Shown piece by piece: positions 7,740 through 15,012 of a stretch of 20,734 nt of DNA. The position numbers and the translations under genes were made by a program. Under the pieces are notes generated by a model. The model was not told the DNA's origin and did not search any database. It saw only the letters and a program-made list of their open reading frames with translations. Positions within the stretch are counted from its first letter, which is position 1, and each line of letters starts with the position of its first letter. Source of the DNA: Psychrobacter sp. (GTDB lineage: Bacteria; Pseudomonadota; Gammaproteobacteria; Pseudomonadales; Moraxellaceae); the NCBI GenBank assembly GCA_029264635.1, contig JARIAA010000142.1, positions 1-20,734 of the forward strand, given 5' to 3'.

Positions 7740-8282
7740 GTGATTTTAACGTTAGCAGGTGTGATAGGTGGTTACGCGCTTGCTAGTCATTGGCATCTAT
7801 CAGGTCCACTTGCTATGGTCATGATGGGGCTTATGGTCGGTAACCGTGGACGGGCGCTTGCGATGAGTGATAAGACTCGTCATTATATTGATCTGTTTTG
7901 GGAATTGATCGATGAGATCTTAAACGCTATTTTATTTGTGTTAATTGGTCTTGAGGTTGTCATCATTGCCTATTCAGGTAATTTGTTTATCGCGGCTGGT
8001 TTGACGATTATTATTGCCCTACTTGCTCGACTCATTGTTGTAGGTATGACCACTAAGACCTTTAGTCATCAATTAAAACTGCCAGACGGCGCATGGAAAG
8101 TATTGACTTGGGGTGGGCTGCGTGGTGGTATTTCAGTCGCTTTAGTGCTACAACTCCCCACAGGGACAGAGCGCGATATTTTATTGGCATTGACCTATGC
8201 TGTTGTGGTTTTTTCTATTTTAGTACAGGGACTGAGTATTGGTAAGGTGGCTAGAATGATTCAGCCAGTAGAGCAAAAATAA
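7740..8282 (+). CDS. Na+/H+ antiporter (CPA1 family), C-terminal part
   Basis: This is the second half of the antiporter, in phase with the first half and separated from it by only the TAG codon. It holds the rest of the membrane domain: GGYALASHWHLSGPLAMV, the DLFWELIDEILNAILFVLIG segment and GGLRGGISVAL, all typical of NhaP-like antiporters. Joined, the two halves make about 424 residues, normal for the family. The codon after the stop is GTG, so a restart at 7740 by stop-start coupling is conceivable, but there is no good ribosome binding site. It may be the untranslated remnant of a pseudogene, a readthrough product, or the result of one sequencing error. The sequence cannot separate these. 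Confidence 0.8.
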   Translation: MILTLAGVIGGYALASHWHLSGPLAMVMMGLMVGNRGRALAMSDKTRHYIDLFWELIDEILNAILFVLIGLEVVIIAYSGNLFIAAGLTIIIALLARLIVVGMTTKTFSHQLKLPDGAWKVLTWGGLRGGISVALVLQLPTGTERDILLALTYAVVVFSILVQGLSIGKVARMIQPVEQK

Positions 8283-8315
8283 CGATAAGACTAGATTAAA
8301 GGGTAATGAAGGAGT

Positions 8316-8367
8316 GAAAACATCAACCAGTATAAAAATGCTAGGTTTTATACTGGATGATGTTTTC
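8316..8367. terminator. Long near-perfect hairpin between convergent genes, probable two-way terminator
   Basis: The arms at 8316-8337 and 8346-8367 are complementary over 22 bases with one mismatch (A opposite A at 8326/8357), around an eight-base loop. The arms start and end with runs of four A and four T. It sits 33 bases after the antiporter stop and 90 bases beyond the DUF2127 stop. Position and A/T flanks suggest a two-way terminator, but the stem is AT-rich and the T-run is short, so a small mobile repeat is an alternative. Confidence 0.55.
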
Positions 8368-8457
8368 GTAGTTACAGGTCAATTTTATCACCATGATGAT
8401 TCATAATGGCTAGTTATAATAGCTATAGAACTAAAATGACAATGCTTATGTAGAGCT

Positions 8458-9024
8458 CTATATTAACCCTTTGTTTTTCATATTACGGTAGACGACCACT
8501 ACAATGATGATATTTAATACTAAAATACCCAATTTAAACCAGTCAAATGGGCTAGTTAGTAGATAATAAAGCTCAATAGGAATAAATATCCCGTAGCCAA
8601 TAACACTAAACCAATAAGCCCATGTCTTGTCTTGCCACAATCCATACGCTTCTATCAGGCGTAAACTGACATAAACAAAGATAAATATCAAAAACATCGT
8701 CCAGTTTTTGCTCGCTTGCTGAGCCAGTTGGACGATACTGTCAATCTGCGGCGCGAGAACCTTGCCAAAATGCTGGTGCCATGAGTCTGTTGCAGTGGCA
8801 AGCCAACGTTCAAGATCACTGTGCCAGTACCACAATGCAGCAGCACCTAAAAGTGCACTTGTGCCTTTGACAATCTCATAAATCGCGACTGCCTTGATCG
8901 ACTCACTAGACTTGCCATACTTTTCTATCTCACTCGACAAATTGTCATGAATCTTTAAGGATTTATGGCTTTTGCTTGCCTCAGATGATGGCGATTCGGT
9001 CTCCTGCTGGAGATAATTAGTCAA
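8458..9024 (-). CDS. DUF2127 domain-containing membrane protein
   Basis: This is a small predicted membrane protein that fits the DUF2127 family (function unknown). Typical features are the AIYEIVKGTSALLGAAAL segment, followed by three further hydrophobic segments, with SLRLIEAYGLWQDKTWAYW and IPIELYYLL between them. It has a polar, Ser/Glu/Lys-rich N-terminal stretch of about 45 residues before the first span. I set the start at TTG 9024, which overlaps the end of the upstream gene by eight bases and has GGAG seven bases before it. This gives 189 residues. The only ATG lies further up, at 9084; it would overlap the upstream gene by 68 bases and has no ribosome binding site. The overlap points to co-transcription with pyrB and the dihydroorotase-like gene, though no functional link is known. 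Confidence 0.75.
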   Translation of the reverse strand: MTNYLQQETESPSSEASKSHKSLKIHDNLSSEIEKYGKSSESIKAVAIYEIVKGTSALLGAAALWYWHSDLERWLATATDSWHQHFGKVLAPQIDSIVQLAQQASKNWTMFLIFIFVYVSLRLIEAYGLWQDKTWAYWFSVIGYGIFIPIELYYLLTSPFDWFKLGILVLNIIIVVVVYRNMKNKGLI

Positions 9025-10291
9025 AGAACGTCTCCACGACTCTACCCTGCAAATGCTGATTAAAAAACGGGGTGTTTTTGCCATTCGATAACATAGTATC
9101 TGTCGTCACCTGCCACTCAAGCTGAGGATCTACTAAGATAGCACCGCCTAATTTTTCGTATTGGGTATTAATACCCGCAATTTGCGCAGGATTTAGACAA
9201 ATCTTATCTACCAGCTGCGTAAGCGTTAACACCTCATCACGTACTAGCTGACAGGCTAGCGCCATAAAAGTATCAAAGTTTGAGATACCAGGTGTACTCT
9301 CAGCAAAAGGCGCTTTTTTTGCCGTAGCGTTCAGAGGCTCATGATGACTACAAATCGCATCAATCGTGCCATCTTTAAGCCCGCGCAGCAGTGATTGCTG
9401 ATCCGTATTACTACGTAATGGCGGTAGCACATAAGCTTGGGCATTAAAGCCTTCTAAATTGTCATCCGTCAGATATAGCTGGTGCATAGCGACATCGCAG
9501 GTTACAGGCAGCCCTTTATCTTTTGCCCAGCGCATAAGCTCCACAGAAGACTTACAAGATAGCTGACTAAAATGGGCGGCAATACCGGTCTCTTCTACCA
9601 TGAGTAATTGTGTAGACAAAGCAACTGTCTCCGCAATCCAAGGAATGCCTTGTAAACCGTGATACGAAGCAATATAACCCTCATGTGCCACCCCCTCGCC
9701 CGACAGGCTGGGCTCGTCGGGATAAAAGAATACCTTCATGCCAAAGGTTGCTGCATACTCAAGCGTACGCAGTAGTACCAAATCATTGCTAAAAGGTCTG
9801 CGCGCGTTAGAGACAGCAATACATCCACCCTTTTTAAGACCAGCAATGTTAGAGGGTTGCCCGCCCTCAAGCCCTGCAGTTAGTGCACCAAGAATATGTA
9901 GATAAATACCGCCATCTTCGAGGGCGCGCTCACGCAAGCCTTTGAGCAGTGAACCGTTTTCCAATATAGGGCTTGTATCTGGCGGGATGACCACATGCAA
10001 AAAACCATTTGCACGAGCAGCGCGCCCCTCAGAGACTAGCGTTCCATGTTGCTGCTGTCCAGGTTCGCGTAGACGCGCGCATAAATCGACCAGTGGCGGC
10101 AATAACCAAGTTTCACGACCAGTATCAAGGCTTGCCAGCTTGCTAATGGCTTCACTCGATAATGATTGTTTAAAGATATTGGGCAGTAAATCTATCATTT
10201 GTGCATCAGTAGCGACGGGGTTAGTCATGAGCTTGGTTACCATATCAATAATAATTAAGTAGAAAATTTGGGCAGGTAAAACGTAAACCAT
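9017..10291 (-). CDS. pyrC': Dihydroorotase-like protein lacking the metal site (probable non-catalytic PyrC', partner of PyrB)
   Basis: The 424 residues have the amidohydrolase-like fold pattern of class I dihydroorotase, but catalytic residues are missing. The HxH metal motif before REPG is Cys71-Ala-Arg73. The usual late TDHAPH motif reads SHHEPL (315-320), so the catalytic Asp and a His are gone. His240 (AAHFSQLS) and His270 remain. In Pseudomonas, inactive dihydroorotases of this kind are encoded right after pyrB and are needed to assemble a stable aspartate carbamoyltransferase. The same arrangement is seen here, 35 bases after pyrB, so a structural role is likely. A true dihydroorotase should be encoded elsewhere. 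The start is uncertain: ATG 10291 gives an odd hydrophobic N-terminus, and ATG 10228 (MTNPVATDAQ) looks more natural. None has a strong ribosome binding site. Confidence 0.85.
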   Translation of the reverse strand: MVYVLPAQIFYLIIIDMVTKLMTNPVATDAQMIDLLPNIFKQSLSSEAISKLASLDTGRETWLLPPLVDLCARLREPGQQQHGTLVSEGRAARANGFLHVVIPPDTSPILENGSLLKGLRERALEDGGIYLHILGALTAGLEGGQPSNIAGLKKGGCIAVSNARRPFSNDLVLLRTLEYAATFGMKVFFYPDEPSLSGEGVAHEGYIASYHGLQGIPWIAETVALSTQLLMVEETGIAAHFSQLSCKSSVELMRWAKDKGLPVTCDVAMHQLYLTDDNLEGFNAQAYVLPPLRSNTDQQSLLRGLKDGTIDAICSHHEPLNATAKKAPFAESTPGISNFDTFMALACQLVRDEVLTLTQLVDKICLNPAQIAGINTQYEKLGGAILVDPQLEWQVTTDTMLSNGKNTPFFNQHLQGRVVETFFD

Positions 10292-10326
10292 TTATGTTTA
10301 TTGGTCATTCATTTTCACAAATAAGG

Positions 10327-11412
10327 CTATAAAGACTTTGCCGCCCTTGCCGCTTGATGAGCGCGTTGCCCCTCCATCGCTAGCGACAACACCGCCATGC
10401 GAATCGCCACACCATTACTTACTTGCTTTAAAATCACTGACTGCGGGCCATCAGCCACACTTGAGGCAATCTCAATACCGCGATTCATCGGTCCTGGATG
10501 CATAACTAGCGCATCAGGCCTTGCCAGTGCGACGCGCTCAGGCGTAATGCCATAATGCTTGTAATACTCACTTGATGAAGCCAGTAACGGCGAGCCAATA
10601 CGCTCATTTTGTATTCTAAGCCCCATAATAACATCACAGTCTGTCACGCACTCATTCATGTCTTCATAGACTTGGACACCGAAACGCTCAATGCCTTTTG
10701 GTAATAAAGTACGCGGCGCAATGACGCGAATATCTTTCACCCCTAGTGTTTGCAGCGCACTGATGTCTGAGCGCGCCACCCTTGAGTGCTTAATATCGCC
10801 AATAATAGCAACGGACAAATCTTCAAATGCACGCGATGCCTCACGATGAATGGTCAGCATATCGAGCATACTTTGGGTCGGATGCGCATGCCAGCCATCA
10901 CCTCCATTGATGATAGCAATATCTGGTGTCACCTCTGTTGCCATAAAATGTGCAGCCCCTGATGCAGAGTGTCTGACTACAAAGATATCTGCCGTCATGG
11001 CTTGCAGATTCCATAGCGTATCACGCAGGCTCTCCCCTTTTTTGGTACTAGAGCGGGCAATATCGATATTTAATACATTGGCACCAAGGCGTTTTTCTGC
11101 TACTTCAAAGGTAGTACGCGTACGCGTTGAGGGCTCAAAAAACAGATTCATGACGGTACAGCCGTCAAGCTCAGGTCGATTGATCAGCAGACCATTTTCA
11201 TCAAAAAAAGTCTCGGCTTTAGCAATGATGGCTTGTAGCTGAGCTTTGTTTAACCCCTCAACACCTAAAAAATGGCGCAAGCTACCATCCTCATTTAGTT
11301 GCGGATGACTAAGTGATGTATTAAGCTTTTGATGAATCGTATCGTGATCAAATGAGGCGTATTTGGAGGGTAACACCGTACTTACAAACTTATTTTCTTG
11401 GGAAGTTGGCAT
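10327..11412 (-). CDS. pyrB: Aspartate carbamoyltransferase, catalytic subunit
   Basis: PyrB joins carbamoyl phosphate and aspartate to make N-carbamoyl-aspartate, the first committed step of pyrimidine synthesis, in the cytoplasm. The carbamoyl phosphate-binding motif FFEPSTRTRTTF is at residues 91-102. Later come SSTKKGESLRDT, HAHPTQSMLD and the C-terminal HPGPMNRG loop. At 361 residues it is longer than most bacterial PyrB chains (about 310-335), because of a polar N-terminal extension of about 45 residues. Longer N-termini occur in the Pseudomonas type, where they carry nucleotide effector control. It is first of the cluster with the inactive dihydroorotase gene. No separate pyrI regulatory gene is present, consistent with the Pseudomonas-type enzyme. 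The start at 11412 lacks a strong ribosome binding site. Confidence 0.93.
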   Translation of the reverse strand: MPTSQENKFVSTVLPSKYASFDHDTIHQKLNTSLSHPQLNEDGSLRHFLGVEGLNKAQLQAIIAKAETFFDENGLLINRPELDGCTVMNLFFEPSTRTRTTFEVAEKRLGANVLNIDIARSSTKKGESLRDTLWNLQAMTADIFVVRHSASGAAHFMATEVTPDIAIINGGDGWHAHPTQSMLDMLTIHREASRAFEDLSVAIIGDIKHSRVARSDISALQTLGVKDIRVIAPRTLLPKGIERFGVQVYEDMNECVTDCDVIMGLRIQNERIGSPLLASSSEYYKHYGITPERVALARPDALVMHPGPMNRGIEIASSVADGPQSVILKQVSNGVAIRMAVLSLAMEGQRAHQAARAAKSL

Positions 11413-11582
11413 AATAGCAGTTCTTTATGGTGAGTTGATATCAAGTCAGTGCTAACGATTTTTGTATTTATAACGACGAGTACAGACACAGGGACATTTT
11501 GACACTTATTTGCTACAATTTACCGCAGTAACATAAGCGGCCCCATTAACCTTTTATAAGTAGACGATATTAACCATAGTCA

Positions 11583-11611
11583 TTGGCACATTTGGCTAAG
11601 TGAACAATAAT
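11583..11611 (+). promoter_or_regulatory. Possible sigma-70 promoter of fbp
   Basis: TTGGCA (11583-11588) and AATAAT (11606-11611) each match the consensus in five of six positions, with an ideal 17-base spacer. The resulting leader would be about 190 bases long. This is a motif match only; TGCTACAAT at 11511-11519 is an alternative. Confidence 0.4.
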
Positions 11612-11751
11612 AATAGATATAGTGTAGCTGATTTTACAGGCAGGACAAAGATAACGTGTCTGCTATTTGCATATTGCTTATTTACTCGTTTAGCTGAATA
11701 CTTAGCTTATTTAAAATTACCCAGATCCTTATCTTTATTTTGCGCATTTTA

Positions 11752-11764
11752 AAACGTAACGTTT
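11752..11764. promoter_or_regulatory. Palindrome upstream of fbp, possible operator
   Basis: AAACGTAACGTTT is a perfect palindrome around a central base, 41 bases before the fbp start codon. Its AACGTT-like core resembles sites bound by LacI-family regulators such as Cra/FruR. The likeness is loose and no regulator is seen here. Confidence 0.3.
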
Positions 11765-11804
11765 CTCGACTTTTTACAAATCATCTTATTTATTAGGAAG
11801 TACT

Positions 11805-12788
11805 ATGACGACCTTAACACACTATCTAAAAGAACAAAAAATTGACTCTGCCGTGAGCGATGTGATCACTACCATTACTGAGGTTGGCAAAACCATCTCG
11901 CAGTTGCTCAGAAAGGGTGCTTTAGCCGATATCTTAGGGGAAGCGGGCAATCAAAATGTCCAAGGTGAAGAGCAAAAAAAACTGGACGTACTTGCCAATG
12001 ACCTGCTTCTAGAGGCGTTATCACAAAATCAGCATTGTGCTGGCGTGGCCTCAGAAGAGCTAGACGATGCGACTCCTGCCAATGCTGATGGAGGCTTACT
12101 GGTGTTATTTGATCCCCTTGATGGCTCATCAAACATTGATATCAATATGGCAGTAGGAACCATTTTCTCTATCTTACCCTACCAGCGCCAAGGCCAAACA
12201 AGTGAAAACAGTGACTTTTTGCAAGCTGGCGATGCGCAGCTGGCAGCGGGTTATTTATTATATGGCACGTCTACTATGCTTGCACTAACGGTGACGGACA
12301 ACGTAGTCATGTTTAGCTTAGATCCCGATAGCAACGATTACGTACTGGTAAACGACAAGGTACAGATCAATGCTGATACTAGCGAGTATGCTATTAATAG
12401 CTCAAACTATCGTTATTGGCGTGCGCCCATGCAGCAGTACATCGATGAGCTAATCGCTGGCGAGACAGGCGTACGTGGGCGCGATTTTAATATGCGCTGG
12501 GTGGCAGCCATGGTCGGTGATGTACACCGTATTTTATGCCGCGGTGGTCTATTCACGTATCCTTTTGATACCAAATACGCACATAAAGCTGGCAAATTAC
12601 GTTTAATGTATGAAGCCAATCCAATGAGTTTGCTTATAGAGCGCGCGGGCGGACGGGCAACTGATGCGACCAATCGTATTTTAGATATCGCTCCAACTGA
12701 TATTCACCAGCGTGTCCCTGTCGTTCTTGGCAGTAAAAACGAAGTCGACTACGTTAAAGACTTACATTTAAAGCATGGCGATCAATAA
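11805..12788 (+). CDS. fbp: Fructose-1,6-bisphosphatase, class I
   Basis: Fbp removes the 1-phosphate from fructose 1,6-bisphosphate to give fructose 6-phosphate, a key irreversible step of gluconeogenesis, in the cytoplasm with Mg2+. The metal- and phosphate-binding signature FDPLDGSSNID is at residues 102-112. The NVQGEEQKKLD stretch is at about 51-61, and the ASEE motif at 82-85. The substrate-binding region near the C-terminal third is also present (GDVHRILCRGGLFTYP, then KLRLMYEANPMS). At 327 residues it is full length for the class. The ribosome binding site AGGAAG lies close before ATG 11805. It stands alone, divergent from pyrB. The enzyme suits organisms such as Psychrobacter that live on organic acids and amino acids and must make sugars; that link is inference. 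Confidence 0.95.
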   Translation: MTTLTHYLKEQKIDSAVSDVITTITEVGKTISQLLRKGALADILGEAGNQNVQGEEQKKLDVLANDLLLEALSQNQHCAGVASEELDDATPANADGGLLVLFDPLDGSSNIDINMAVGTIFSILPYQRQGQTSENSDFLQAGDAQLAAGYLLYGTSTMLALTVTDNVVMFSLDPDSNDYVLVNDKVQINADTSEYAINSSNYRYWRAPMQQYIDELIAGETGVRGRDFNMRWVAAMVGDVHRILCRGGLFTYPFDTKYAHKAGKLRLMYEANPMSLLIERAGGRATDATNRILDIAPTDIHQRVPVVLGSKNEVDYVKDLHLKHGDQ

Positions 12789-12822
12789 GCCATACGCTTT
12801 AACCTTATTCTAATTTATACAT

Positions 12823-12836
12823 TGACTATATAGTCA
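12823..12836. repeat. 14-base perfect palindrome
   Basis: TGACTATATAGTCA lies 34 bases after the fbp stop and 21 bases before the large inverted repeat. It could be an operator-like site or the outer part of the same repeat element. Its role is unknown. Confidence 0.4.
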
Positions 12837-12857
12837 GTTCAATATGAAAAAGATACA

Positions 12858-12946
12858 GCGAAACTGGGGTGCTTAGTTTTTCATGTTGGTTTTGCAGCCT
12901 CTGGCGGCTAGCTACAGCAAACCAGAAAAACTTATACCAGTTTCGC
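12858..12946. repeat. 89-base imperfect inverted repeat (possible MITE- or REP-like element)
   Basis: The outer arms GCGAAACTGG (12858-12867) and CCAGTTTCGC (12937-12946) are perfectly complementary. Inside them AGTTTTTC (12875-12882) pairs with GAAAAACT (12925-12932), then TGGTTTTGC (12887-12895) pairs with GCAAACCA (12917-12924) with one bulge. AGCC and GGCT close the tip. The result is one long hairpin with small internal loops. No T-run follows it, so it is not a standard terminator for fbp. No gene lies within it, and the whole gap 12789-13072 holds only this and the palindrome before it. Confidence 0.65.
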
Positions 12947-13072
12947 GTCATTAAATAACGTATCCATTTTATTTAGTAACGACTATAGCTAGATCAGTAT
13001 CCAATAAAAAATCCTTTGGTCTGGCACGCACTCAATAGTGTTCCTCTTATTTTTATTTTTAAGCAGTTAACC

Positions 13073-13867
13073 ATGACATTAGACCCTACTGAGCTTATCA
13101 CGTCAGACAAAAATACCACGGTAAAGCTGGTCAAAGCGCTGTTATCACAAGCGCGGCAGCGTAAAAAACAGGGTCAAACGGTACTTGAAGGCGCACACCT
13201 CATTGATGCCGCCCTGCGTAGTGACTATCCCTTTGTACAAATACTACTTGCTGAATCAGCGCGCAAGCATCCTGAGGTTCAGCAGATATTGACGCGCCTG
13301 CCAACCTATACCAGTATCTTAACGTTGTCAGACGCGCTTTATGAGAGCATTCGAAGCCTAGGTACAGGTATCGACATTATGGCCGTGATAACCATCCCAG
13401 TACCAAGCTTATCTTTGGTAGACGATGACTGCTTAATTCTCAACGATGTCCAAGATAGTGGTAATGTTGGCACGCTATTACGTACCGCAGAAGCGGTTGG
13501 TATTCATACTGTGCTCTGCACGAGTGCTACTGCTCAAGCATGGTCACCAAAGACGCTACGTGCAGGAATGGGCGCGCAATTTGCACTGACGATCTATGAA
13601 AGCTTAAGTATCCAAGATATTTTAGACTTTGTTCAAATACCACTTCTAGCGACCAGCTCGCATACTGACACCTTGATTTATGATCATGATTTGTCTGACC
13701 CTGTTGCTTGGATTATGGGCCATGAAGGCCAAGGCGTGTGTGCTGAGCTCATGCAGTGTGCTACCCCTATTGCCCTACCGCAGCCTAATGGACAAGAAAG
13801 CCTCAACGTTGCCATTGCAGGCTCTCTATGCCTATATGAGACCCTACGTCAACGTCACTATCGTTAG
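13073..13867 (+). CDS. TrmH/SpoU-family RNA 2'-O-methyltransferase
   Basis: This is a SAM-dependent SPOUT methyltransferase that methylates a ribose 2'-OH in rRNA or tRNA. The N-terminal part (about 1-95) is the substrate-binding region, beginning with a Lys/Arg-rich helix. The C-terminal domain carries the three SpoU motifs: NDVQDSGNVGTLLRTAEAVG (motif 1, with the catalytic Arg), IMGHEGQGV (motif 2) and LPQPNGQESLNVAIAG (motif 3). The start is ATG 13073 (264 residues). The frame is open back to TTG 13016, but those residues do not look like part of the family. The target base cannot be told from the sequence; RlmB-like rRNA methylation is one possibility. A strong terminator follows. Confidence 0.87.
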   Translation: MTLDPTELITSDKNTTVKLVKALLSQARQRKKQGQTVLEGAHLIDAALRSDYPFVQILLAESARKHPEVQQILTRLPTYTSILTLSDALYESIRSLGTGIDIMAVITIPVPSLSLVDDDCLILNDVQDSGNVGTLLRTAEAVGIHTVLCTSATAQAWSPKTLRAGMGAQFALTIYESLSIQDILDFVQIPLLATSSHTDTLIYDHDLSDPVAWIMGHEGQGVCAELMQCATPIALPQPNGQESLNVAIAGSLCLYETLRQRHYR

Positions 13868-13916
13868 CACTGATAATTAATAGTTGATAGTTGAGTCAAA
13901 CTTACTTTATACCTAT

Positions 13917-13950
13917 AAAAAATCCCGCTATTAATAATAGCGGGATTTTT
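13917..13950. terminator. Rho-independent terminator, two-way
   Basis: A 15-pair perfect stem (13918-13932 with 13936-13950) has a three-base loop, a CCCGC/GCGGG core, and A- and T-runs on its two sides. It separates the convergent methyltransferase gene and etfA. Confidence 0.93.
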
Positions 13951-13984
13951 ATTAACTGTTAAAATATCATCTATTTTATAGCAT

Positions 13985-14917
13985 TTATACTTTACTTGTC
14001 AGCTCAGGCAGAGCTTCAAATAAATCCGCTTCTAAGTAGTAATCAGCGACGCTTGCAATTGGAGACTCTGGATCGTTGTTGATAGCAACAATAACTTTAG
14101 AGTCTTTCATACCTGCTAAATGCTGAATAGCACCTGAGATACCAGCCGCAATATACAAATCTGGCGCAACGATTTTACCTGTTTGACCAACCTGCATATC
14201 ATTAGCAACGTAACCTGCATCAACCGCAGCTCGTGAGGCACCAATAGCAGCGCCAAGCTTGTCTGCGAGCGGCTCAATATATTTGGTGAAGTTTTCACCA
14301 TTTGCCAAGGCACGACCACCAGATACGACGATTGAAGCTGAAGCCAATTCAGGACGGTCAGATTTTGCCATCTCTTCATTAACAAAGCTTGCTTTGCCAG
14401 AGTCTTGTACACTATCAACGGTCTCAATAGAAGCAGAACCGCCTTCGGCAGCAACTGGATCAAAAGCCGTAGTACGTACGGTCAACACTACTTTATCGTC
14501 GGTAGTTTTGACCGTGGCGGTCGCATTACCTGCATAAATAGGACGCTCAAAGGTCTGTGCATCTATAACCGCAGAGATCTCTGATAGCATGCTGACATCC
14601 AATAAAGCGGCAGTACGTGGCATAAAGTTCTTACCAGTTGTCGTAGCAGGCGCGATAACATGGCTATAGTCTTTCGCAACATCTGCAACTAATAACGCAA
14701 TATTTTCTGCCATTTGATGCTCATAAGCAGCATTGTCTGCTAACAGTACTTTGCTTACGCCCTCAATTTTTGCCGCTTCGTCAGCGACTGCTTGATTACC
14801 ACTACCCGCAACCAATACATGAATATCATCACCCATCTGCTTAGCAGCTGCAACGGTGTTTAAAGTTGCCTTTTTTAGACTGGCATTGTCATGTTCTGCA
14901 TATACCAAAATTGCCAT
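13985..14917 (-). CDS. etfA: Electron transfer flavoprotein, alpha subunit
   Basis: EtfA pairs with EtfB to carry electrons from acyl-CoA and other dehydrogenases to ETF:ubiquinone oxidoreductase in the membrane. The 310 residues are full length. The N-terminal domain (about 1-190) is typical. The C-terminal FAD-binding domain shows VSGGRALANGENF, then GQTGKIVAPDLYIAAGISG, followed by QHLAGMKDSKVIVAIN and the end segment PESPIASVADYYLEADLFE. It lies 95 bases after etfB on the same strand, so the two probably form one operon. The ribosome binding site AAGGA lies seven to eight bases before the ATG. The gap between the genes includes a short repeat (ATGTCGTCG twice). Confidence 0.96.
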   Translation of the reverse strand: MAILVYAEHDNASLKKATLNTVAAAKQMGDDIHVLVAGSGNQAVADEAAKIEGVSKVLLADNAAYEHQMAENIALLVADVAKDYSHVIAPATTTGKNFMPRTAALLDVSMLSEISAVIDAQTFERPIYAGNATATVKTTDDKVVLTVRTTAFDPVAAEGGSASIETVDSVQDSGKASFVNEEMAKSDRPELASASIVVSGGRALANGENFTKYIEPLADKLGAAIGASRAAVDAGYVANDMQVGQTGKIVAPDLYIAAGISGAIQHLAGMKDSKVIVAINNDPESPIASVADYYLEADLFEALPELTSKV

Positions 14918-15012
14918 TTTCTTGTCCTTTTATGTCGTCGTTAATGTCGTCGTATCGCTCATTAAATATGGTATTAAAGGTTTTGAGAGCCTATAAATAC
15001 CATTGCAAAGTC

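Larger units (their letters stand above)
11413..11804. other. Divergent intergenic region between pyrB and fbp
   Basis: This stretch holds no gene that I can support. It must contain promoters for pyrB (leftward) and fbp (rightward). For fbp I see an extended -10 TGCTACAAT at 11511-11519, a -35/-10 pair at 11583-11611, and a palindrome at 11752-11764. No convincing -35/-10 pair for pyrB stood out. I saw no obvious pyrimidine-type leader attenuator before pyrB. Confidence 0.5.

Noticed and set aside
10850..11242. Plus-strand frame inside pyrB
   Set aside because: Antisense shadow of a clear pyrB with all active-site motifs.
14116..14463. Leu-rich minus-strand frame inside etfA
   Set aside because: Alternative-frame shadow of etfA; no start signal.
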